Virus record (IMG/VR): IMGVR_UViG_3300032116_001082
Location: 1 to 27,492 of that record
Direction: 5' to 3' (one strand)
DNA length: 27,492 nucleotides
From: a virus
Shown here: positions 5,094 to 9,647 of the stretch, piece after piece
How the letters are laid out: every line of letters starts with the position of its first letter
Numbering within the stretch: position 1 is the stretch's first letter
The notes under the pieces: generated by a model
What the model was told of the DNA's origin: nothing
The model's input: the letters and a program-made list of their open reading frames with translations, nothing else
Databases searched by the model: none
Made by a program: the position numbers and the translations under genes

Positions 5094-5122
5094 TTGTGAA
5101 ACCGACCAATAACGGATACATT
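5094..5122 (+). promoter_or_regulatory. Type 1 promoter P9 (leaderless)
   Basis: -35 TTGTGA 5094-5099, spacer 17 nt with AATAACGGA, -10 TACATT 5117-5122, ATG at 5129 after 6 nt. It lies directly behind the previous gene. Confidence 0.8.
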
Positions 5123-5128
5123 GACCCT

Positions 5129-5365
5129 ATGAACAACACACAAGAAACCACAGCAATCCTGCGAGAGAACTACTACACCCTCGTCAATACTGGCGCGGAT
5201 GCGGTGGAGGCTCTGATGGACGACTGGCTGGACGGACGGTTCCAGCACAACTTGGAGGACTGGAACACCACGCCCGACGAGATGCGGGAAATCGTGATGG
5301 ACTTCACGGCGTGGCTCCTCGCACCCGAGCGTCGCAACACCCCAGCGATGGAGTTCTACCGATAG
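5129..5365 (+). CDS. Small helical acidic protein, unknown
   Basis: 78 residues, MNNTQETTAILRENYYTLVN... The chain is almost wholly helical, with aromatic/acidic stretches (ALMDDWLDGRFQHNLEDW) and a conserved-looking TTPDEMREIVMDFTAWLLAP. There are no Cys pairs, membrane segments or catalytic motifs. The start is leaderless behind P9, and GC-rich hairpins follow the stop. Function unknown. Confidence 0.75.
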   Translation: MNNTQETTAILRENYYTLVNTGADAVEALMDDWLDGRFQHNLEDWNTTPDEMREIVMDFTAWLLAPERRNTPAMEFYR

Positions 5366-5381
5366 GCGGTCAGCCCCCCAA

Positions 5382-5450
5382 CCCCCCCTCTTGGGGGGCG
5401 ACCCCCTTCGGGGGCCCCGCCTCACTTCGGTTGCGAATCTCGGGCGGGGC
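5382..5450 (+). terminator. Tandem GC-rich hairpins
   Basis: Three hairpins in a row: CCCCCC/GGGGGG (5382-5398), CCCCC-TTC-GGGGG (5402-5414) and GCCCCGCC/GGCGGGGC (5414-5421 with 5443-5450). None has a long T-run; only TTGTAG follows. Termination is likely but the exact site is not clear. Confidence 0.5.
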
Positions 5451-5459
5451 TTGTAGATT
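5431..5459 (+). promoter_or_regulatory. Promoter upstream of the gene at 5484
   Basis: TTGCGA 5431-5436, 17 nt, TAGATT 5454-5459. The spacing matches the type 1 promoters but AATAACGGA is absent. The predicted start near 5466 leaves a short leader with AAAGGAGAG. Confidence 0.5.
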
Positions 5460-5483
5460 CCCATAGGCAATAAAGGAGAGACA

Positions 5484-5753
5484 ATGACTGGCAGAGATGC
5501 TGAACACATGAACACCGAGATGGACTATACGACTTGGCTCCGCTTCGGCATGGACAAGGGATGGTGCGGCCCCGCTGTGTGCTACACCCATGATGGGTTG
5601 CCCACCACGCCAGCCGAAGATGAGGAGTGGGCAGAAGGACACGACCCCTGCGTCCATGTCATTCGCATGTACGAGGACGAGAGCGTCCGAGATGCGGTTG
5701 AGGAGAACCACTCGCCGTCGGTCTGGCGCAAGCCCCGTCGCTCCGAAGTATGA
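5484..5753 (+). CDS. Conserved hypothetical phage protein
   Basis: 89 residues. The core MDKGWCGPAVCYTHDGLPTT...EDEEWAEGHDPCVHVIRMYED...ENHSPSVWR is one I recognise as common in actinophage hypotheticals; no function is known. Cys are spaced CGPAVC then C near residue 57, with a nearby His, so a metal site is possible. AAAGGAGAGACA gives a strong ribosome binding site, so unlike its neighbours it is a leadered gene. The stop overlaps the next ATG (ATGA). Confidence 0.75.
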   Translation: MTGRDAEHMNTEMDYTTWLRFGMDKGWCGPAVCYTHDGLPTTPAEDEEWAEGHDPCVHVIRMYEDESVRDAVEENHSPSVWRKPRRSEV

Positions 5754-5968
5754 GTTTCTCTTGGGACATGGGGAATGGCGAACCCCCTATCCACTTTGAG
5801 TCCATGGAGGAGTTGCGAGAAATGCTGGACTGGCTCTCGCTTCACGGCTTCATTGAGGTCGTTTCCATCACCGAAGATGGGGAGTTCTACTACGGGACTA
5901 CCGAGAAGGGCAGAAACGCCACAGCCGAGGAACTGACGCAAATCATGGAGGACGAAGAACAATGGTGA
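5750..5968 (+). CDS. Small acidic protein, unknown
   Basis: 72 residues, MSFSWDMGNGEPPIHFESMEELREMLDWLSLHG..., ending ELTQIMEDEEQW. Predicted helix-strand-strand-helix: ESMEELREMLDWL, FIEVVSITEDGEFYYGTT, ATAEELTQIM. The sequence resembles a compact winged-helix or ferredoxin-like scaffold, but nothing diagnostic is present. It is translationally coupled to the upstream gene by a 4-nt overlap. P10 starts 7 nt after the stop. Confidence 0.7.
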   Translation: MSFSWDMGNGEPPIHFESMEELREMLDWLSLHGFIEVVSITEDGEFYYGTTEKGRNATAEELTQIMEDEEQW

Positions 5969-5974
5969 GTGGGG

Positions 5975-6003
5975 TTGTGAAAGAGACCAATAACGGATAC
6001 GGT
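5975..6003 (+). promoter_or_regulatory. Type 1 promoter P10 (leaderless)
   Basis: -35 TTGTGA 5975-5980, spacer 17 nt with AATAACGGA, -10 TACGGT 5998-6003, ATG at 6010 after 6 nt. Confidence 0.8.
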
Positions 6004-6009
6004 GACCCC

Positions 6010-6243
6010 ATGAAGCAAGAAACCCACTCCATTGACCGTCCCATCGCCTTCACGGGCGCGCCCGCGCAGGCGGAAGCGAACTTCGCCACCCACATGTTCA
6101 GCGCGTGGGGCGCAGACGTGCGGTGCGACAGGTGCGACTCGCGTCCGACCCACGTCGCAGCGTCCTACCCGTGCGGTGCGGAAGTCCCCCGCGAAATCGC
6201 CACTTTCTACGACGACGGCTCCACGGAGGTCGTCGCCGTCTGA
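6010..6243 (+). CDS. Small Cys-containing protein, unknown
   Basis: 77 residues, MKQETHSIDRPIAFTGAPAQ... A four-residue CDRC pair (about 39-42) and a later C (SYPCG, about 55) lie between an Ala-rich N-terminus and a C-terminal strand pair (EIATFYDDGSTEVVAV). The layout recalls a half zinc ribbon. The start is leaderless behind P10. A strong terminator follows 7 nt after the stop. Function unknown. Confidence 0.7.
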   Translation: MKQETHSIDRPIAFTGAPAQAEANFATHMFSAWGADVRCDRCDSRPTHVAASYPCGAEVPREIATFYDDGSTEVVAV

Positions 6244-6250
6244 CGGTTCG

Positions 6251-6289
6251 CCCCCTCCCTCTCCCCGCAGGCTGAGGGAGGGGGTTTCC
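6251..6289 (+). terminator. Intrinsic terminator
   Basis: CCCCCTCCCTC pairs with GAGGGAGGGGG over 11 bp around a 12-nt loop, then TTTCC. The T-run is again the start of a type 2 repeat. Confidence 0.85.
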
Positions 6290-6410
6290 GCCACCGTGCA
6301 ACTATTAGAAAGCGGCGGAGCCCCGCCGCTAAAGTCTTCTCCGAAACTACAGTTTCAGGCGGGTCATGTTCGGGGCTGGCGCCCTCGCTTCGCTCGGTTG
6401 CCCTCGGGGG
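6285..6410 (+). repeat. Composite intergenic element, copy 2 (includes type 2 repeat 6285-6312)
   Basis: TTTCCGCCACCGT, CTATTAGAAA, hairpin AGCGGCGG-AGC-CCCGCCGCT, inverted repeat GAAACT-AC-AGTTTC (about 6342-6355), then GCCCTCGCTTCGCTCGGTTG at 6381 and CCCTCGGGG. It is laid out like 4596-4720 and 7887-8020. The rest of the gap (6411-6542) is GC-rich with no convincing ORF, ending in an A-tract (TACAAAAAACTTCGG) before the next promoter. Confidence 0.65.
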
Positions 6411-6542
6411 GTACCTCAGCCGTGAGGACACGCCCAAGTTGGGCGGCGCTGTGGGGGCTTGTGTGCTTCTCGGGGCTCCGCCCCTGCCCTGACGGACGAG
6501 GTGGGGCGGGTACAAAAAACTTCGGTAAATCTTGCTCACAGG

Positions 6543-6572
6543 TTGTATTTCGGTGGTATTTACTGATAGGGT
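6543..6572 (+). promoter_or_regulatory. Promoter with palindromic site at its start point
   Basis: TTGTAT 6543-6548, 18 nt, TAGGGT 6567-6572. GGTTGCG at about 6570-6576 and CGCAACC at 6584-6590 form a perfect inverted repeat over the expected start. A partly overlapping GCAAC/GTTGC pair follows. It lacks AATAACGGA. It is probably a differently regulated variant, with the palindrome as operator (inference). Confidence 0.5.
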
Positions 6573-6619
6573 TGCGATTGCAACGCAACCACGCGTTGCC
6601 TGAGTGGAGGAGAGACAGA

Positions 6620-6787
6620 ATGCGACAGGGCAAGGGTTGGGATTTCCCCGACGAGACCGAGTTCCCCGTACCAGCCAATTGCGCTTGCGAGGGTGCCGAG
6701 GCTTGCGAGGCTTGCCAGCGGGTGCTGGCAACGGACGAGGCGGAGCGTCGGGCAGAGGCAGAGGCAGCAGACAGGGGGGCGTGGTGA
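6620..6787 (+). CDS. Small Cys-cluster protein
   Basis: 55 residues, MRQGKGWDFPDETEFPVPAN, then CACEGAEACEACQRVLA (Cys at about 21, 23, 29 and 32), then a charged helix EAERRAEAEAADR. The tight C-x-C-x5-C-x2-C set is a plausible zinc or Fe-S site. GGAGGAGAG before the ATG is a strong ribosome binding site. A longer frame upstream lacks a plausible start and crosses the terminator and repeat. The stop overlaps the next ATG by one base. Confidence 0.65.
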   Translation: MRQGKGWDFPDETEFPVPANCACEGAEACEACQRVLATDEAERRAEAEAADRGAW

Positions 6788-6975
6788 TGCGGTTCGGTCG
6801 TTGCCCGTGGGTCGTGGGGGAGGAGTTCCCCCTTCACCACGAGCGCCCGCTAGAGGTGCTGTGCGGGGCTCGCACCCTTGAGACCCGAGGCGGGTTCCGT
6901 TGCACGGCGGGTCACCGCTACGAGCAGACCACCACCCCAGCGGTGGACGACCCTGCGGAGGACTGGTACGACTGA
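6787..6975 (+). CDS. Small hypothetical protein
   Basis: 62 residues, MRFGRCPWVVGEEFPLHHERPLEVLCGARTLETRG..., ending DDPAEDWYD. Three Cys (6, 26 and about 39) with several His may bind metal (CTAGHRYEQ). TGATG couples it to the preceding gene, so the two form a small operon from the 6543 promoter. A 12-bp hairpin follows at 6986. Function unknown. Confidence 0.65.
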   Translation: MRFGRCPWVVGEEFPLHHERPLEVLCGARTLETRGGFRCTAGHRYEQTTTPAVDDPAEDWYD

Positions 6976-6985
6976 CACACCCCAC

Positions 6986-7013
6986 AGCCTGCCCCCCACA
7001 CGGGGGGTGGGCT
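6986..7013 (+). terminator. Strong hairpin without T-run
   Basis: AGCCTGCCCCCC, loop ACAC, GGGGGGTGGGCT forms a 12-bp stem, but CAGGGG follows instead of T residues. It may stop transcripts imperfectly or stabilise their 3' end. Confidence 0.5.
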
Positions 7014-7070
7014 CAGGGGCGGCCCCGCCAGCACACATGGAAGCCACGGCGGCGGGACTTCGCAGTCTGC

Positions 7071-7076
7071 TACGCT
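7071..7076 (+). promoter_or_regulatory. -10 element of a possible leaderless promoter
   Basis: TACGCT followed by GAGTTC and the ATG at 7083, the same 6-nt distance as in the type 1 promoters. No -35 or AATAACGGA is present. The adjacent gene has no Shine-Dalgarno. Confidence 0.4.
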
Positions 7077-7082
7077 GAGTTC

Positions 7083-7301
7083 ATGAACGAACTTGATGAG
7101 TACGAGCAGAACCAGCGCATTGAGAGGCTTGAGACGCAGGTGCGTGTGCTAGAAGCACGGCTCATGGAACTCGCCTCCGCACTCCGAGGAGAAGACCTCA
7201 CGCGTAGTCCCGCTGGTGGACGCAATGCTGGTCAATGGCAAGGAGGGGACAACACCCTCGGTGCGATGGCGAAGCGACTCGGGGAACTCGCAGGCGACTG
7301 A
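7083..7301 (+). CDS. Short coiled-coil protein
   Basis: 72 residues. Residues 2-38 (NELDEYEQNQRIERLETQVR... then LEARLMELASALRG) have heptad-spaced Leu/Ile/Val and should form a coiled coil, so it probably dimerises. The C-terminal half is Gly/Asn-rich and flexible (SPAGGRNAGQWQGGDN), with a short final helix. The start lacks a Shine-Dalgarno and lies 6 nt behind TACGCT. Function unknown. Confidence 0.7.
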   Translation: MNELDEYEQNQRIERLETQVRVLEARLMELASALRGEDLTRSPAGGRNAGQWQGGDNTLGAMAKRLGELAGD

Positions 7302-7485
7302 ACGACGGGGCTGAAGACAGGCCCGCGTGTCTTCTTGGAAGTGGCGGGCAGAGAAATCTTTCCCCTTTTTCCGCACGGAACTTGACATTCTTCCTTCGTT
7401 CTGGTAACAACGCGGAGTCCCGTCGTAGCCCGCACCCCTTCCCACCGCAGCGGGGCCCACGGCCCTCGGCGCCCGCCGCCCCACG

Positions 7486-7518
7486 TTGTCCACAGCCTGT
7501 GGGGAAATCTGTGGACAA
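7486..7518. promoter_or_regulatory. Three DnaA-box-like sites upstream of P11
   Basis: TTGTCCACA (7486-7494), TGTGGGGAA (7498-7506) and TGTGGACAA (7510-7518) start exactly 12 nt apart. The last ends 17 nt before the -35 of P11. TTGTCCACA is the actinobacterial DnaA-box form. The rest of the gap (7302-7485) shows a TTGACA at 7382 with TAACAA 17 nt on, a weak promoter candidate, and no ORF. Confidence 0.55.
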
Positions 7519-7535
7519 GTTTCTTGGGGGATAGG

Positions 7536-7564
7536 TTGTGATTCTGACCAATAACGGATACGAT
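7536..7564 (+). promoter_or_regulatory. Type 1 promoter P11 (leaderless)
   Basis: -35 TTGTGA 7536-7541, spacer 17 nt with AATAACGGA, -10 TACGAT 7559-7564, ATG at 7571 after 6 nt. Confidence 0.8.
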
Positions 7565-7570
7565 GTAATC

Positions 7571-7849
7571 ATGTTCACAGAAGCAGAAACACCCACAGGC
7601 ACCATCCGCATCTACGACAACGGCGACGTGGTCTCGCCCGACCCGCACTCACGCTCCGTGCGTGGCTGGGCGTGGCTCGCTGGCGACGCTTCGCTGGTCG
7701 TGTCGTGGGAGGACAAGGCGTACCGCTTCGTGGCGGTTCACCCCGACTTCGTGGTCGGGCTGTTCGCCACCCCGAGCCTCCAAAAGTTCATTGACCGAGC
7801 CATCACTCCGCTCCACGACGCTGAGGACTTCGTGGAGGCGCTGGTCTGA
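7571..7849 (+). CDS. KTSC-like domain protein, paralogue B
   Basis: 92 residues. It closely parallels the protein at 4277: TPTGTIRIYDNGDVVSPDPHSRSVRGWAW versus TPTGTLVLHPNGDVVSPEPHSRSVRNWAY, followed by the same strand/helix core (SWEDKAYRFVAVHPDFVVGLFATPSLQKFIDRAI). Shared core residues include PHSRSVR and PSLQ(K/R)F. The flanks are duplicated as well: a leaderless type 1 promoter in front, terminator plus type 2 repeat behind. The role of KTSC domains is unknown. Confidence 0.75.
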   Translation: MFTEAETPTGTIRIYDNGDVVSPDPHSRSVRGWAWLAGDASLVVSWEDKAYRFVAVHPDFVVGLFATPSLQKFIDRAITPLHDAEDFVEALV

Positions 7850-7856
7850 CGGGTCG

Positions 7857-7890
7857 GCCCGCTCGGGAACCTCCCCCCGAGCGGGCTTTC
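7857..7890 (+). terminator. Intrinsic terminator
   Basis: GCCCGCTCGG pairs with CCGAGCGGGC over 10 bp around a 10-nt loop, followed by TTTCC, the start of the next type 2 repeat. Confidence 0.85.
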
Positions 7891-8020
7891 CGCCACCGTA
7901 CTACGATTAGTAAGCGCTCCCCCTGGGGCCCCGCCCCACCAAAGTCTCCGCGAAACCTGCTTCTCCGCGACTCGGGCTGGCGGGACTGCCGCCCTCGCCT
8001 GCGGCTCGGTTGCCCTCGGT
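7887..8020 (+). repeat. Composite intergenic element, copy 3 (includes type 2 repeat 7887-7914)
   Basis: TTTCCGCCACCGT, GATTAGTAAG, a GGGGCCCCGCCCC block, GCGAAACC, GGGCTGGCGGG, then GCCCTCGCCTGCGGCTCGGT at 7991 and GCCCTCGG. Same order as the copies at 4596 and 6285. Confidence 0.65.
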
Positions 8021-8070
8021 GCGCAGGCTTGCCCTGTGGGGGTGCGTCAGGGTTTCCTGCTCCCTGTGCC

Positions 8071-8091
8071 TGTGGACAAATCTGTGGAAAA
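8071..8091 (-). promoter_or_regulatory. Two DnaA-box-like sites upstream of P12
   Basis: TGTGGACAA (8071-8079) and TGTGGAAAA (8083-8091) start 12 nt apart. The second ends 17 nt before the -35 of P12, the same geometry as at P11. Confidence 0.5.
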
Positions 8092-8108
8092 GAAATCCTG
8101 TCGGCAGG

Positions 8109-8137
8109 TTGTAAATCCGACCAATAACGGATACATT
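8109..8137 (+). promoter_or_regulatory. Type 1 promoter P12 (leaderless)
   Basis: -35 TTGTAA 8109-8114, spacer 17 nt with AATAACGGA, -10 TACATT 8132-8137, ATG at 8144 after 6 nt. Confidence 0.8.
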
Positions 8138-8143
8138 GAACTC

Positions 8144-8392
8144 ATGACACACACACAAATCCCCACGGGAATCATGACCGCCAGCGACACCTTCATCTCG
8201 GTCACGACGGACTCATCGTTCGTCAGCGGGTGGAGTTACGAAGCCACCGAAAAGACAATGCTCATCTCGTTCAAGGACGGCAGGCAATACTTCTACGCAG
8301 GAGTCCCCGTCGGGGTTGTGGCGAAGTTCATCGCCACCGACAGCGTCGGCAAGACCTTCAACGCCGAACTCAAAGGGAAGTACGAACTCTGA
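8144..8392 (+). CDS. KTSC domain protein, paralogue C
   Basis: 82 residues. From about residue 26 it is a canonical KTSC domain: SSFVSGWSYEATEKTMLISF, then KDGRQYFYAGVPVGVVAKFI and VGKTFNAELKGKYEL, with the family's Y-x-GVP turn and the F-N-x-x-(L/I)-K-G-x-Y end. The KTSC family is known from phage and bacterial genomes but has no assigned activity. The N-terminal IPTGI aligns with TPTGT of paralogues A and B. It is leaderless behind P12. The stop is followed by GC-rich small hairpins up to 8460. Confidence 0.85.
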   Translation: MTHTQIPTGIMTASDTFISVTTDSSFVSGWSYEATEKTMLISFKDGRQYFYAGVPVGVVAKFIATDSVGKTFNAELKGKYEL

Positions 8393-8487
8393 CACACCCC
8401 TCGGGGGGACTCTCCACTCGGGGACTCCCCCCACAGCGGGGACGCCCCTGCGGGGTCCCGTGTATCATTGGTCATGCGAGGTAAGCC

Positions 8488-8604
8488 ATGACCCAAGAGC
8501 CTGAGAAGCCAGAAGAAGGGACGAAGAAGAAGTCCCGCAAAATCACCAAGCCGCGCTTCATACAGCGCTTCGGACAGCCGCCTCGCTGCGCTGGCTGCCG
8601 CTGA
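8488..8604 (+). CDS. Basic microprotein, unknown
   Basis: 38 residues, MTQEPEKPEEGTKKKSRKIT..., ending CAGCR. The N-terminus is acidic, the middle Lys/Arg-rich, and the C-terminus carries a CxxC. GAGGTAAG precedes the ATG and could serve as ribosome binding site. A five-codon ORF (ATG 8474, MRGKP) just behind TATCAT (8463-8468) overlaps its start. The last third of the ORF falls in GC-rich DNA resembling the intergenic blocks, so the gene is uncertain. Confidence 0.4.
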   Translation: MTQEPEKPEEGTKKKSRKITKPRFIQRFGQPPRCAGCR

Positions 8605-8682
8605 CGACGGGGCTTGGCGCTCGGTTAGCGGGAGTGCCAGAATCTGTCAAGCAAGTCTCATAAAAAAACCTTGTGGGGGAGG

Positions 8683-8711
8683 TTGTCGTTCTGACCAATA
8701 AGGGATACGAT
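8683..8711 (+). promoter_or_regulatory. Type 1 promoter P13 (leaderless)
   Basis: -35 TTGTCG 8683-8688, spacer 17 nt with AATAAGGGA, -10 TACGAT 8706-8711, ATG at 8718 after 6 nt. An AAAAAAACC tract lies upstream. Confidence 0.8.
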
Positions 8712-8717
8712 GGACTC

Positions 8718-8891
8718 ATGGTGAAAGGAGCCATGATGGGATACAACCCTGACGACAGCGACGACGGTTACGACCGCGCGAAAGATGCCTACCTGGAAGG
8801 GTGGGGGCGCCCCTACAACGAGCGGACTCGCCGTGAGGAGCAGGACTGGGCAGACGAGGAGCGTCGCCAGCGTAGAGAAGGGGGGTGGTGA
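8718..8891 (+). CDS. Small highly charged protein
   Basis: 57 residues, MVKGAMMGYNPDDSDDGYDRAKDAY..., then ERTRREEQDWADEERRQRRE. The chain is mostly charged and helical in the second half. The ATG at 8718 is leaderless behind P13. In-frame ATGs at 8733 and 8736 have AAAGGAG just upstream and could give a shorter form, as in the gene at 3463. The stop overlaps the next ATG (TGATG). Function unknown. Confidence 0.65.
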   Translation: MVKGAMMGYNPDDSDDGYDRAKDAYLEGWGRPYNERTRREEQDWADEERRQRREGGW

Positions 8892-9079
8892 TGTACGCCG
8901 TGTGGTACCACTCTGCTGGCTGTCTCCCAGACGGGGACGGCCCCGAGTTCGTCGGAATCCTCTCCGAGTGCGAGGTGTTTATCAATGAACACAAGTCGGA
9001 CTACGAGCGTCCAGAAGTCACTCACGACCTCTACTCTCTCTACATTGAGGAGTACGATGGAACCGAGGAACGGGTCTAG
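8891..9079 (+). CDS. Small hypothetical protein
   Basis: 62 residues, MYAVWYHSAGCLPDGDGPEF..., with VGILSECEVFINEHKSDYERPEV and a C-terminal acidic tail (YIEEYDGTEERV). The alternating strand/helix pattern and the aromatic N-terminus (YAVWYHS) recall small phage hypotheticals; no function known. It is coupled to the upstream gene by TGATG, with GAAGGGGGG as a weak ribosome binding site. A type 2 repeat starts 7 nt after the stop. Confidence 0.65.
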   Translation: MYAVWYHSAGCLPDGDGPEFVGILSECEVFINEHKSDYERPEVTHDLYSLYIEEYDGTEERV

Positions 9080-9085
9080 GGACGC

Positions 9086-9113
9086 TTTCCGCCACCGTAC
9101 AACTATTCGGTAG
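9086..9113 (+). repeat. Intergenic repeat type 2, copy 6 (short form)
   Basis: TTTCCGCCACCGT followed by a diverged ACTATTCGGTAG. An AGCGCG...CGCGCT hairpin follows as in the longer copies, but the GCCCTCG block is missing. Confidence 0.6.
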
Positions 9114-9176
9114 CGCGCTTTCGGGGCTTCGCCCCCCCAGACGCGCTTCGTGGGTTTCGTTGTGCTACCCAGCCAG

Positions 9177-9210
9177 TTATCCACAGGGCTGGGTACAAAT
9201 CTGTGGAAAA
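9177..9210. promoter_or_regulatory. Two DnaA-box-like sites upstream of P14
   Basis: A consensus TTATCCACA at 9177-9185 and TGTGGAAAA at 9202-9210. The second ends 17 nt before the -35 of P14. Confidence 0.55.
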
Positions 9211-9227
9211 CTTTCTTGGGGCGCAGG

Positions 9228-9256
9228 TTGTCATTCCGACCAATAACGGGTACAGT
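9228..9256 (+). promoter_or_regulatory. Type 1 promoter P14 (leaderless)
   Basis: -35 TTGTCA 9228-9233, spacer 17 nt with AATAACGGG, -10 TACAGT 9251-9256, ATG at 9263 after 6 nt. Confidence 0.8.
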
Positions 9257-9262
9257 GAAACT

Positions 9263-9436
9263 ATGAACACATTGGAAGCATTCATCATCGTCATCATGTT
9301 CCTCGCAAAGTTGGGGGGCATCGGAATCTTCATCGTCGGCGCATGGCACACTTGGTTGTGGCTGACGGAGACGGTCGCTCCTCGCATCGTGCGAGCGTTT
9401 GAGGACGACGAGGACGACGAGGACGAGTGGGCATGA
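9263..9436 (+). CDS. Small single-pass membrane protein
   Basis: 57 residues. Residues 5-35 are hydrophobic (LEAFIIVIMFLAKLGGIGIF, then IVGAWHTWLWL), enough for one long or two tight membrane segments. A cytosolic-looking tail ends in a run of Asp/Glu (EDDEDDEDEWA). The acidic tail could mimic DNA or bind a basic partner, but that is speculation. It is leaderless behind P14. ATGA overlap couples it to the next gene. Confidence 0.7.
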   Translation: MNTLEAFIIVIMFLAKLGGIGIFIVGAWHTWLWLTETVAPRIVRAFEDDEDDEDEWA

Positions 9437-9612
9437 GGTACATAGTCCTCGCCCACCTCCCCATCAAGGACGGCGCAGAACGGGGCTGGGCAGAAGCCGA
9501 GTGGGTCGTCTTTGACGGCGTTCACGCTCGCAAGCAGGCGGAAGCGAAAGCAGAAGTCTGGCGCAAGTGGTTCCACGAAGTCCAAATCCGAGAAGTCAGT
9601 CTCCCTATCTAG
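9433..9612 (+). CDS. Small hypothetical protein
   Basis: 59 residues, MRYIVLAHLPIKDGAERGWAEAEW..., then a helix with ARKQAEAKAEVWRKWFHEVQ and a final strand IREVSLPI. It is a strand-helix-strand miniprotein with no Cys and no catalytic motif. The ATG overlaps the previous stop by 4 nt, so translation is probably coupled to the membrane protein. Function unknown. Confidence 0.65.
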   Translation: MRYIVLAHLPIKDGAERGWAEAEWVVFDGVHARKQAEAKAEVWRKWFHEVQIREVSLPI

Positions 9613-9635
9613 GCGCAGGGGACGGCCCCGCGCGA

Positions 9636-9641
9636 TAGGAT
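9636..9641 (+). promoter_or_regulatory. -10 element of a possible leaderless promoter
   Basis: TAGGAT, then GCGAGC and the GTG start of the helicase at 9648: the same 6-nt gap as in type 1 promoters. No -35 is visible. Confidence 0.4.
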
Positions 9642-9647
9642 GCGAGC

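Noticed and set aside
4058-5365. Apparent conserved N-terminal peptide QVV..TNNGY in many proteins
   Set aside because: It is the type 1 promoter (CAGGTTGT...AATAACGGATAC) translated in frame. The promoter occurs in other frames, before a noncoding RNA and before leadered genes, so the real starts are the downstream ATGs.
6032-6787. 251-residue ORF running through 6285-6620
   Set aside because: It crosses a terminator, a type 2 repeat, a promoter and the composite element. Only its last 55 codons have a ribosome binding site and sensible composition.
7382-7410. TTGACA-17-TAACAA promoter
   Set aside because: The -35 is consensus but the -10 lacks the final T and no gene or RNA follows before P11; kept only as a weak candidate.
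4596-8020. Integron-like attC cassette sites
   Set aside because: The elements are dispersed behind genes and contain hairpins, but the attC consensus core sites (such as GTTRRRY) and an integrase are not seen.
66-9256. CRISPR-like array
   Set aside because: The repeats are regularly similar but are separated by whole genes, with functional positions relative to starts and stops, and no cas gene is present.
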